A stretch of DNA of 64,000 nt, taken from NCBI RefSeq assembly GCF_030269325.1, contig NZ_BSTD01000008.1, positions 496,001 through 560,000 on the forward strand, in the 5' to 3' direction. A program made the position numbers and the translations under genes. This document shows, piece by piece, positions 48,990-56,894 of this stretch. The DNA is from Amycolatopsis sp. NBRC 101858. Lineage in GTDB: Bacteria > Actinomycetota > Actinomycetes > Mycobacteriales > Pseudonocardiaceae. Position 1 is the stretch's first letter. Every line of letters begins with the position of its first letter. The notes beneath the pieces were generated by a model. The model was given only the letters and a program-made list of their open reading frames with translations. It did no database searches and was not told the origin of the DNA.

Positions 48990-49011
48990 TCGATCAGGAA
49001 AGAAGACAGCC

Positions 49012-50343
49012 ATGACCGTCCACGAAGTGGATGTCCTGATGATCGGGGCCGGCCCGGCGAACCTCGCGCTGGCCGTGGCCCTCGAGGAGTGCGGCCGGGC
49101 CGGCGTGGCCCGGAGCGCCATGGTCCTCGAACAGTACGAAGACGTGAAGTGGCAGCGCAACCTGATGCTGCCGTGGGCGCGCAGCCAGGTGTCCTATGTG
49201 AAGGACCTGGTCACCCTGCGCAACCCGCGCAGCCGCTTCTCCTTCCTCAACTTCATGTACGAGCGCGGCGAGCTCGACGAGTTCGTCAACCTCGGCACCT
49301 TCAACCCGTTCCGCTGGCAGATCTCGGCCTACCTGCAGTGGGTCGCCGACTCGCTGGAGCAGGTCCGGGTGCGCTACAACGCCCGCGCCGAGCGGGTCCT
49401 GCCGATCCACTCGGAGTCGGGCCAGGTGCTCGGCTTCACCGTCCCGCTGTCCGACGGCGACACGATCCTCTGCCGCGACCTGGTCATCGGCGGCGGCCGC
49501 GACGCCCACGTGCCGGAGGTGTTCCGCGGGCTGCCGGCCGAGCGCGTCGTGCACAGCACCGAGTTCAGCACCCGGGTCGCCGAGACCGTGGGGCTGGCCC
49601 GCCCGGGCAAGCCGCTGCGGCCGGTCGTCGTCGGCGGTGCCCAGAGCGCGGCCGAGATGTTCATGGCCCTGCACCAGGAGGCGCCGGGCTCGTCGCCGAC
49701 GCTGCTGCTGCGCGCGATCGCCCTCAAGGACTACCAGACCAGCAAGTTCGTCAACGAGCTGTTCTTCCCGTCCTTCGTGGACGAGTTCTTCACGATGTCG
49801 GAAGAGGCCCGCGCGAAGGTGCTCGAGGAGATGCACCTGACCAACTACGGCGGCCTGGCCGGGCCGTTCCTCGAAGAGCTCTACACGATGCTCTACAAGC
49901 AGAAGATGCTCGGTCAGCCCGTTTCGACGATCCGCGGCTCCGCCGACGTCGTCGGCTCCCGGGCCGACGGCGACGAGATCGTCCTCGACGTCCGCGACCT
50001 CAAGCACGGCACGGTCGAGCAGATCCGCTGCGACGCGGTGTTCCTCGGCACCGGCTTCGACCCGCGGATGCCGTCGATGGTCCGCGGCCTGGCCGAGTCG
50101 ATCGGCCTGGACGGCGTCTCCGTCAACCGCCGCTACCGCGCCGACCTCGGCGAGGGTGCTCACGGCGCGCTGTACCTGCAGGGCGTCAACGAGGCGACGC
50201 ACGGCATCTCGGACTCGCTGATCAGCGTGCTGGCCCAGCGGTCGGCCGAGATCGCCGGGGACATCGTCGAGCGCCGCGTCACGGGCACGGGTCCCGACGA
50301 AGACCGCCGCCGCTCCGACGAGTCCGTGGGGGTGGGGGTGTGA
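49012..50343 (+). CDS. L-lysine/L-ornithine N-monooxygenase (SidA/IucD/PvdA family)
   Basis: 443-residue FAD- and NADPH-dependent N-hydroxylase. FAD motif GAGPANLAL at residues 13-21, the family block SQVSYVKDLVTLRNP near 62-76, the NADPH motif GGAQSAAEM near 208 and the C-terminal GVNEATHGISDSL. In siderophore clusters such enzymes hydroxylate ornithine or lysine; here the cupin and MetRS-like neighbours indicate N6-hydroxylysine as substrate for N-N bond formation, as in the s56-p1 pathway. Stop overlaps the cupin start (GTGA). Confidence 0.92.
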   Translation: MTVHEVDVLMIGAGPANLALAVALEECGRAGVARSAMVLEQYEDVKWQRNLMLPWARSQVSYVKDLVTLRNPRSRFSFLNFMYERGELDEFVNLGTFNPFRWQISAYLQWVADSLEQVRVRYNARAERVLPIHSESGQVLGFTVPLSDGDTILCRDLVIGGGRDAHVPEVFRGLPAERVVHSTEFSTRVAETVGLARPGKPLRPVVVGGAQSAAEMFMALHQEAPGSSPTLLLRAIALKDYQTSKFVNELFFPSFVDEFFTMSEEARAKVLEEMHLTNYGGLAGPFLEELYTMLYKQKMLGQPVSTIRGSADVVGSRADGDEIVLDVRDLKHGTVEQIRCDAVFLGTGFDPRMPSMVRGLAESIGLDGVSVNRRYRADLGEGAHGALYLQGVNEATHGISDSLISVLAQRSAEIAGDIVERRVTGTGPDEDRRRSDESVGVGV

Positions 50344-50711
50344 TCGACATCCGCCGGCTCGACCGCGACCACTTGGAGCGCGCGTACGGGCTCGACTCGC
50401 AGCGGCTGCTGCCCTGGCCGGAGCTCAACGCGCCGTTCGAAGGTGCCTGGTGCGTCCTGCGTCCCGGCACCACCTCCACCGCGCACTCCCACCACGAGTA
50501 CGAGATCTTCATCGCCGTCTCGGGCACCGCGACCCTGGTCGTGGACGACGAGCCGCACCCCTTCACCGCCGGCGACGTCGTCCGGCTGCCCCCGGGCTCG
50601 ACGCACTGCGTCACCAACCGGGGCACGGCGGACTTCGAGTACTACGGCGTGTGGTGGGACACCGAGATGGCGGACCGCTTCACCTCCCGGCACGAAGCAG
50701 GCGTGTCATGA
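50340..50711 (+). CDS. Stand-alone cupin, predicted half of a split hydrazine synthetase
   Basis: 123-residue single-domain cupin. Metal ligands H49, H51, E55 (AHSHHEYEIF) and H89 (GSTHCVT) are all present. In characterised hydrazine synthetases such as Spb40 a cupin domain is fused to a MetRS-like domain; the cupin rearranges the ester of N6-hydroxylysine and an amino acid to form the N-N bond. Here the cupin is its own gene, overlapped by the N-hydroxylase (GTGA) and the MetRS-like gene (ATGA), so it very likely acts with that protein. Role by analogy. Confidence 0.85.
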   Translation: MIDIRRLDRDHLERAYGLDSQRLLPWPELNAPFEGAWCVLRPGTTSTAHSHHEYEIFIAVSGTATLVVDDEPHPFTAGDVVRLPPGSTHCVTNRGTADFEYYGVWWDTEMADRFTSRHEAGVS

Positions 50712-52246
50712 ACGCCCGCACGGTCGTCATCTCGCCCGCCCCGACGGCGAACGGCGACCTGCACCTCGGGCACATCGCGGGCCCGTTCCTGGCCGCGGAC
50801 GTGCACACCCGCTACGCCCGGTCGCAGGGCCGGGAAGTGTTGCTGGGCACGGGGTTCCAGGACACCTCGACGTTCGTGGTGACGACCGCGCACCGGCGCG
50901 GGGTCACCCCGGCGGAGCTGGTCTCGACGTCGGCGGCGCAGATTTCCGCCAGCCTGGAGGCGATGGGCATCGGCGTCGACGGCTACACCGGCGACGACGA
51001 CCGGTTCACCAAGTGGGTCGTCGACTTCGTCGGCCGGCTGTACTCGGCGGGCAAGCTGGAACTGCGCACGATGAAGTTCCCGTACTCGTCGCGGTCGGGT
51101 GAGTTCCTGGTGGACGGCTTCGCGTCCGGCAGCTGCCCGGAGTGTCTCGCCGAGGGCTGCGCGGGGCTGTGCGAGAGCTGCGGGCAGCTGGTCGCCGCCG
51201 GGGACCTGCTGGACGTCCGGTCCACTTTGGACCCGGCGGACCCCGTGGTGCTGCGCGAAGCCGACGTGCTGGTGCTGCCCGTCGAGAAGTACCGGGCGCA
51301 GCTGCAGGCGCACTTCGAGGCGCACGCTTCGGGGATGCGGCCGCACATGGCGCAGGCCATGGCGGCGATGCTGGCGAAGCCGTTGCCGGACTTCCCGGTG
51401 ACGTACCCGACCTCGTGGGGCATCGAGGTGCCCTTCCCCGAGGTCGCGGGGCAGCGCGTCAACCCGAACGCCGAGCCGATGGCGTGGAGCATGCACGCCA
51501 CCGCGCTGGCCGCGGAGAAGCGCTCGGGTGCCGGTTCGTCGGAGGACGCCCTGTGGCTGGCCGGCGCGGGTTCGGAGATCGTGTACTTCCTCGGGTTCGA
51601 CAACATCTACCCGTTCGCGATCGCCGGCCCGGCGATGCTCCTGGCGCTGGACGGTCGGTACGACCTGCCGACGCGCTACCTCACCAACGAGTTCTACGAG
51701 CTGGACCACCGGAAGTTCTCCACCAGCCGCGGGCACGTGGTGTGGAGCCGGGAGCTGGCCGCCGAGGTGCCGCGCGACCTGATCCGGTTCCACCTGGCCG
51801 CGACGAGCCCGGAGCACCAGCGCACGAGCTTCACCCGCGACGGCCTGTCCCGGGTGACCTCGACGCGGCTCGTTTCCCCGTGGAACCGGTTGGCGGACAA
51901 GGTGAACCGGTGGGTTGGGATCGGCCCGCTGCCGGTGTCCTCGCGATCGCGTCGCGCGGCCGCGCGGATGGCCGAGCGGTTCGCGGCGTCGTACGAGCTG
52001 GCGGGGTTCAGCCTGAACCGCGCGGCGGAGACGATCGCGGAGCAGCTGGCTCGCCTCGACGGCCGCGAGGTGACGGGCGCGAACGCGGGCGACTTCTGCT
52101 TCGAGGTCGACCGGCTGCTGCGCGGGGCCGCGCCGATCCTGGTGGACCTGGCCGAGCAGGCGCTGGGGGAGGACGCGGGAGTGGACGCGGAATCGTTCAC
52201 GCCGGCGGCCCTGCCCCGCTTGCATCCGGCGGGGAGCGACCGATGA
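50708..52246 (+). CDS. Methionyl-tRNA-synthetase-like enzyme, predicted hydrazine synthetase adenylation half
   Basis: 512-residue class I aminoacyl-tRNA-synthetase paralogue. HIGH is H19-L-G-H22 (GDLHLGHIAG), the connective domain has a Cys cluster (C143, C146, C151, C155, C158), and KMSKS reads KFSTS (336-340) in DHRKFSTSRGH. The C-terminal helical domain is present, but no tRNA-binding appendage. Predicted to adenylate an amino acid (glycine, glutamate or another) and transfer it to the hydroxylamine oxygen of N6-hydroxylysine. It is unlikely to be the housekeeping metG given its context. ATGA overlaps on both sides. Confidence 0.88.
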   Translation: MNARTVVISPAPTANGDLHLGHIAGPFLAADVHTRYARSQGREVLLGTGFQDTSTFVVTTAHRRGVTPAELVSTSAAQISASLEAMGIGVDGYTGDDDRFTKWVVDFVGRLYSAGKLELRTMKFPYSSRSGEFLVDGFASGSCPECLAEGCAGLCESCGQLVAAGDLLDVRSTLDPADPVVLREADVLVLPVEKYRAQLQAHFEAHASGMRPHMAQAMAAMLAKPLPDFPVTYPTSWGIEVPFPEVAGQRVNPNAEPMAWSMHATALAAEKRSGAGSSEDALWLAGAGSEIVYFLGFDNIYPFAIAGPAMLLALDGRYDLPTRYLTNEFYELDHRKFSTSRGHVVWSRELAAEVPRDLIRFHLAATSPEHQRTSFTRDGLSRVTSTRLVSPWNRLADKVNRWVGIGPLPVSSRSRRAAARMAERFAASYELAGFSLNRAAETIAEQLARLDGREVTGANAGDFCFEVDRLLRGAAPILVDLAEQALGEDAGVDAESFTPAALPRLHPAGSDR

Positions 52247-53901
52247 GCGCGAACACGTTGCCGGGCGCGGCGATCGCCGCGCCCGGCGCCGGCCGGGACG
52301 CTCCGGGCGGCGCGGTGACTCGCGCGGGCCTGGAGGCCAGTGCGGGCCGGGGTGACCTGGGTAGAGCGGTGTCGCGGACTCACCGGCCGGCGACCGCCGG
52401 GTCCGGTGGGGCTGCCGCCTTGCCGGGTGAGACGGGCGCTGGTACTCGGCAGGCGGGTGTGCTTGCCGGGGCCGGTGGGACCGCCACTTTGCCGGGCGCC
52501 GGTGCTCGGCAGGCGGGTGAGCTCGCCGGGTCGGGTGGGGCGCCCACCTCGCCGGGCGAGGTGGGCGCTGGTACTCGGCAGGCAAGCGTTCTCGCCGGGT
52601 CCGGTGGGCCCACCACCCTGCCAGGCGAGACGGGTGCGACCGCGATGGTCGCGGGGACCGCCACCCTGCCGGAATCCACTGTCGCCGTGCCCAGCATGGG
52701 GCTGGGCGAGCCACTGTCTCCGGCCGGCCTCCCGGCCGGCGCCGGGCACGACGGGCTGCTCGGCAGCACCCTCGCCGCGGCGAACGCCCCGCGCTCCGCC
52801 GTTGCCGCGTTCGGGGCCGGCCGCTCCGCTCGGCGGGGCAGCCTGCGGGTTGTCGTGGTCGGTGGGGGGATCACCGGGTTGCTCACCGCGATCCAGTGCG
52901 TCCTCGCCGGGCACCGCGTCGTGCTGCTCGAACGCGGCCCCGTGCCGCACCCCGGGTCCACCTCCTTCGACCAGCACCGCGCGCTGCGGGCGCTCGTCGT
53001 CGGGGACCGGGCCGCCACGCGGCGGGCCGCCGAGCTGCACCGGCGGTGGCGGGAGCTCGACATGCTGCTCTGCGACCACCTGCCGGGGGCCGGCCTCTAC
53101 CGGCGCGTCGGGGTGCTCCAGGCCCTGCCGCCCGGTCTCGTGCCGGCAGCCGTCTCGACCGCGTCCGCCGCCGGGGTGCCCATCCGGATCGTGCACCCGT
53201 CCGCCTACCCCCTCATCGGGTTCCCGCGGGGCAGCGGCGCCGTGTTCGAGCCGCACGCCGGGACGCTGCTCGCCGACCGCGTGCTGCACGCCGCCGCGCG
53301 CTGGCTGCGGCACCACCCGGACGCCGAACTGCGGCCGGGCCGGGAAGCCGTCGCCATCGACGCGGACCGGGCGAAAGTCCACCTGGCCGACGGCACGACC
53401 GTGACCGGCGAGGCCGTCCTCGTCGCCGCGGGGCCCTGGACCGCGGCGCTGGTCGACCAGCCGGTCGCGCTGCACCGGCAGACGATGGTCTACCTGCGTC
53501 CGCCCGCCGCGCTCGCCCACGCCTGGGCGGCGACGCCCACCGCGGGCGGGATCGGTGCCGACGGGCGGGCGTGGCTGCTGCCCTCGGTGGCGGGCACGCT
53601 GCTCAAGGTCAGCACCGACGCCGTCCGGCGCGAGGTGCCCACCCTGTCCGGCCCCGACGACAACGCGGGCTGGGCGGCCCGCGTACTGGCCGCCGGCATC
53701 GTGTCCGATGTGGACGGTTACGACGTCGTGCGCGTCAAGCACTGCCACTACGCCACCGCCGAAGGTGACGAGACCGGCTTCGTCCGCATCGGGCCCGCCG
53801 CCTGGGCCCGCCCGGCCAGCGGCGCCGACGGCTTCCGCACCGCCCCGCTGGCCGCGGACGCCGTCGTCGCCGAGCTCGCCACCCAGCCTTCCCTCCTCTG
53901 A
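52243..53901 (+). CDS. Glycine-oxidase/D-amino-acid-oxidase-like flavoprotein with 200-residue repetitive N-terminus
   Basis: 552 residues. Residues 1-200 are Gly/Ala/Thr/Pro-rich, with a unit near GAGTRQAGVLAGSGGAPTLPGE repeated three to four times. The DAO-family FAD domain begins at 202: VVVVGGGITGLL, ERGPVPHPGSTSFDQHRALR and, near the end, VSTDAVRRE. In the s56-p1, formycin and pyrazofurin pathways a similar FAD enzyme cleaves the lysine-amino acid hydrazine to give a hydrazino acid and allysine, the role predicted here. Other family members have no such N-terminal extension. ATGA overlap with the MetRS-like gene. Confidence 0.87.
   Translation: MSANTLPGAAIAAPGAGRDAPGGAVTRAGLEASAGRGDLGRAVSRTHRPATAGSGGAAALPGETGAGTRQAGVLAGAGGTATLPGAGARQAGELAGSGGAPTSPGEVGAGTRQASVLAGSGGPTTLPGETGATAMVAGTATLPESTVAVPSMGLGEPLSPAGLPAGAGHDGLLGSTLAAANAPRSAVAAFGAGRSARRGSLRVVVVGGGITGLLTAIQCVLAGHRVVLLERGPVPHPGSTSFDQHRALRALVVGDRAATRRAAELHRRWRELDMLLCDHLPGAGLYRRVGVLQALPPGLVPAAVSTASAAGVPIRIVHPSAYPLIGFPRGSGAVFEPHAGTLLADRVLHAAARWLRHHPDAELRPGREAVAIDADRAKVHLADGTTVTGEAVLVAAGPWTAALVDQPVALHRQTMVYLRPPAALAHAWAATPTAGGIGADGRAWLLPSVAGTLLKVSTDAVRREVPTLSGPDDNAGWAARVLAAGIVSDVDGYDVVRVKHCHYATAEGDETGFVRIGPAAWARPASGADGFRTAPLAADAVVAELATQPSLL
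52430..52650 (+). repeat. Degenerate in-frame repeat in the flavoprotein N-terminus
   Basis: CTCGGCAGGC recurs at 52445, 52505 and 52574 (spacings of 60 and 69 bp, both codon multiples). Surrounding sequence repeats GGTGAGACGGGCGCTGG, GCCGGGTCCGGTGG and CCACCTTGCCGGG-like blocks. Confidence 0.75.
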
Positions 53902-53917
53902 CCCGAAAGGACTTTCG

Positions 53918-55216
53918 ATGACCTCGAACCCGGGTGCGCTGCTCGTCATCGGCAGCGGCCTCAAGCTCTACCGCGAATACCTCGTCCGCTCCGTGGCCGA
54001 CCGGGCCCGCGAAGCCGGGCTGCGGCTGGTCCTGATCAACAACCTCAAGCCGACCTGGCAGCACGAGTACTTCGACGACATCACCGTGGTCAACGTCTTC
54101 GACCACGCGCTGCTCGCCGAGACCGCCCGTGAGCTGGCGACGCAGTACACCGTGGCCGGCGTGCTCTGCTGGGACGAGCCGCTGGTCATGCCCGCGGCCG
54201 AGCTGGCCGACGAGTTCGGCGTGCCCGGCCTGAGCATCCCCGGCGTGCACGGCTGCCGCGACAAGCACAGCTGCCGCGTCCGGCTCACCGCCGCCGGCCT
54301 GCCCCAGCCCGGCTTCCACCTGGCCATCGACCTCGACGACGCCCGCGCGGCGGTCGCCCGCATCGGCTTCCCCGTGGTCGTCAAGCCCCGCGCGCTCGGC
54401 GCGAGCATGGGTGTCTCCCTCGCCCGTGACGCGGGGGAGTTCGATGCCGCCTACCGCGTCGCCCACGAGGCCAGCCTCGTCGGCGACGAGCCCTTCCGCG
54501 GCGGCGCGATCATCGAAGGCTTCGCCGACGGCCCGGAGATCAGCATCGACGGCGCCGTCCACAAGGGCGAGTACCTGCCGATGTTCGTCGCCCGCAAGAG
54601 CACCGGGATGCCGCCGTTCTTCGAGGAGACCGGCCACCTCGTCGACTCGGCCGACCCGCTGCTGCGCGACGAGGAACTGCTGCACGTCCTGGCCGAGTCC
54701 CACCGCGTGCTCGGCATCGAGAACGGCATCACCCACACCGAGGTCCGGCTGACCGCCCGCGGCCCGGTGATCATCGAGATCAACGGCAGGCTCGGCGGCG
54801 ACCTCATCCCGCTGCTCGGCAAGACGGCCACCGGCATCGACCCGGGCAGCGTGCTGTTCGACGTCGCCACCGGCCAGCGCCCGGACGTCACCCCGACGCG
54901 GTCCGGGGTCGCCGGCATCGGGTTCGGCTACCCGGACCACGACTGCGTCGTGCACTCGGTCGAGGTGCCGTGGGAGGCTCCCGGGCTGGTCATGGCGTCG
55001 CCGATGGTCGAGCCGGGCACCACGCTGCGGCTGCCGCCGGGCGGCTACATCGCCCGCCACTCGTTCGTCGTGTGCGAGGCCGGCGACGCCGACACCTGCC
55101 GCCAGCGGCTCGCCCACGCGGCCTCGCTGGTCGAGGTGGACGCCGTCGAGATCGCACCGCCGCCCGTCGGCACCACGCTGGCGATGCCGGCCGGACTCCT
55201 GGACGTGGACGAATGA
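53918..55216 (+). CDS. ATP-grasp ligase (L-amino acid ligase-like)
   Basis: 432-residue ATP-grasp enzyme of the BacD/carbamoyl-phosphate-synthase-like type. Visible: DKHSCRVRLTAAGLPQPGF at the start of the ATP-grasp core (about residues 110-130), FPVVVKPRALGASMGV with the ATP-binding lysine, the GGAIIEGFADGPEIS strand and the Mg-binding EINGRLGGDLIP. The C-terminal LAL-like domain is present. Likely joins the hydrazino acid with another amino acid through an acyl-phosphate. No carrier protein is nearby, in agreement. GAAAGGAC upstream of the ATG. Confidence 0.9.
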   Translation: MTSNPGALLVIGSGLKLYREYLVRSVADRAREAGLRLVLINNLKPTWQHEYFDDITVVNVFDHALLAETARELATQYTVAGVLCWDEPLVMPAAELADEFGVPGLSIPGVHGCRDKHSCRVRLTAAGLPQPGFHLAIDLDDARAAVARIGFPVVVKPRALGASMGVSLARDAGEFDAAYRVAHEASLVGDEPFRGGAIIEGFADGPEISIDGAVHKGEYLPMFVARKSTGMPPFFEETGHLVDSADPLLRDEELLHVLAESHRVLGIENGITHTEVRLTARGPVIIEINGRLGGDLIPLLGKTATGIDPGSVLFDVATGQRPDVTPTRSGVAGIGFGYPDHDCVVHSVEVPWEAPGLVMASPMVEPGTTLRLPPGGYIARHSFVVCEAGDADTCRQRLAHAASLVEVDAVEIAPPPVGTTLAMPAGLLDVDE

Positions 55217-55551
55217 GCATCCACTACGACGGCCGCCGCTTCCGCACGCTGGGCGGTGGCGACGGCACCTACGCGGAGTACCGCCAGCACGGCGACCTGG
55301 TGTGGGCGGAGTTCGAGGGCGGGCACGTCCTGCGCGGCACGGTGACCGGCACGTGCGACGCCGGCGGCGTCCTGCGGCTGGCCTACACGATGGTCCTGGC
55401 CAGCGGCGAGGTGATCGCCGGGCACAGCACCAACACCCCGCAGTGGCACGGCGGCACCCTGGTGCTGCGCGAGGTCTGGGAACGCTACGGCGAGCACGCG
55501 GCCACCGGCGTCTCCTACCTCGAAGAGGTCGCCGAGGCGGTCGCGTCATGA
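55213..55551 (+). CDS. Small calycin-like protein of unknown function
   Basis: 112-residue protein similar to the bacterial family loosely annotated 'N-acetylglutamate synthase', for which I know of no proven activity. The sequence MSIHYDGRRFRTLGGGD, then DLVWAEFEGGHVLRGTVTG and alternating strands, suggests a small beta-barrel. It overlaps both neighbours by ATGA, so it is co-translated with the ATP-grasp and oxidase genes and probably contributes to the pathway or to binding the product. Confidence 0.75.
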   Translation: MSIHYDGRRFRTLGGGDGTYAEYRQHGDLVWAEFEGGHVLRGTVTGTCDAGGVLRLAYTMVLASGEVIAGHSTNTPQWHGGTLVLREVWERYGEHAATGVSYLEEVAEAVAS

Positions 55552-56894
55552 CCGCCTGGGACGGCCTGCGCGGCCTCGGCGAACTCCGGTTCCCCGGCGA
55601 CCCCGGCTTCGCCGCCGTGTCGCCGGTGAACCGGCGGTTCGCCGCCACCCGCCCCGCGGCGGTGCTCACCGTGACGAGCGCGGGCGACGTCGCCCGCGCC
55701 GTCGGGTGGGCCCGCGCGGAGTCGGTGCCGGTGACGGTCCGCGGTGGCGGGCACAGCTACGCGGGCCACTCCGCGGGGCCCGGCCTGGTGCTCGACCTGG
55801 GGCGGCTGTCCGGGATCCGCGTCGACCGCGGTTCCGGGCGGGTCACCGTCGGCGGCGGCACCCCGATGAAGGCGCTCTACGCGGGGTTGCGGCCGTGGGA
55901 CCTGACGTTCCCGCTCGGCAACTCCGACACCGTCGGCATCGGCGGCCTGACCCTCGGCGGCGGCGTCACGACGATCTCCCGCGCGCACGGCCTGACGTGC
56001 GACGCGCTGGTCTCGACCGACGTCGTGCTCGCGGACGGCCGGGTCGTCACGGCATCCGCCACCGAGAACCCGGACCTGTTCTGGGCCTGCCGCGGCGGCG
56101 GGGGCGGCAACTTCGGCGTGAACACGGCCTTCACGTTCCAGGCGCGCCCGGCGCCGGCCGGCTCGACGTGCGTCGTGCTCTGGGCGTGGCCGCACGCGGT
56201 CGAGGTCCTCGCGGTGATGCAGGAGATCATGCTCGCCGCGCCGGAGGAGTTCTCGGCGCGGATCGGCATCGCGCGATCGGCGGGCGAAGACGGCGCCGTG
56301 TCCGTGGTGGGCCACCACCTCGGCCCGGCCTCGGAGCTGTGGGAGCTGCTGGCGCCGGCGTTCGCCGTCGCGGCGCCCGACCGGGTCGACATCGAAGACC
56401 GGGACTTCTGGGACGCGGCGTCCTTCCTGCACCACAGCAGCGAAGGCGGCGCGTTCGCGGTCCGCACGCGGTGCACGCCGCACGCGATCGCGGACGCCGG
56501 GCTGGAGGCACTCGTCCGGGCGGTCGAGAAGTGGCCCGGCAGCGGCAACCCCGACGGCGCCGGAGCGGCGTTGTTCGCGTGGGGCGGGGCGATCGGCCGC
56601 GTCCCGGTGGCGGACACCGCGTTCCCGCACCGGGACACGAAGTTCCTGCTGAGCCTGGACACGTCGTGGGCCGAGCGGGACACGCCCGGAGTGGTCGCGG
56701 CGAACCTGGACTGGCTGCACGAGCTGCACGCCGAGACGGGCGAGTTCGCGCCGGACGCGTCCTACGTCAACTTCACCGATCCGGACCTCGAGGACTGGCG
56801 GGGTGCCTACTACGGCCCGAACGCCGGCCGGCTCGCCGAGGTCAAGCGCCGGTACGACCCCGACCGGTTCTTCTCGTTCCCGCAGGCGTTGTGA
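55548..56894 (+). CDS. Berberine-bridge-type FAD oxidase (bicovalent FAD)
   Basis: 448-residue FAD-linked oxidase with the PCMH FAD-binding domain (about 30-200) and a C-terminal BBE segment. RGGGHSYAG supplies H69 and GLTCDAL supplies C151, the two residues that covalently hold FAD in this family. No signal peptide is seen, so it is cytoplasmic. Predicted to oxidise a C-N or N-N bond of the hydrazine-derived intermediate to hydrazone, azo or an oxidised carbon; the exact step is inferred. Overlaps both neighbours (ATGA and TGATG). Confidence 0.9.
   Translation: MTAWDGLRGLGELRFPGDPGFAAVSPVNRRFAATRPAAVLTVTSAGDVARAVGWARAESVPVTVRGGGHSYAGHSAGPGLVLDLGRLSGIRVDRGSGRVTVGGGTPMKALYAGLRPWDLTFPLGNSDTVGIGGLTLGGGVTTISRAHGLTCDALVSTDVVLADGRVVTASATENPDLFWACRGGGGGNFGVNTAFTFQARPAPAGSTCVVLWAWPHAVEVLAVMQEIMLAAPEEFSARIGIARSAGEDGAVSVVGHHLGPASELWELLAPAFAVAAPDRVDIEDRDFWDAASFLHHSSEGGAFAVRTRCTPHAIADAGLEALVRAVEKWPGSGNPDGAGAALFAWGGAIGRVPVADTAFPHRDTKFLLSLDTSWAERDTPGVVAANLDWLHELHAETGEFAPDASYVNFTDPDLEDWRGAYYGPNAGRLAEVKRRYDPDRFFSFPQAL

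Noticed and set aside
45888..49160. 1090-residue open frame on the minus strand
   Set aside because: It is antisense to the first two cluster genes, whose families are clear; its composition is that of a shadow frame.
49012..50343. Hydroxamate siderophore N-hydroxylase
   Set aside because: No NRPS or IucA/IucC-type synthetase and no acetyl/formyl-transferase are nearby, and the iron-transport operon is 20 kb away behind its own iron box.
50708..52246. A second housekeeping methionyl-tRNA synthetase
   Set aside because: Its embedding between a cupin and a DAO-type gene, with ATGA overlaps and an N-hydroxylase upstream, fits a hydrazine synthetase far better; it also lacks a tRNA-binding appendage.
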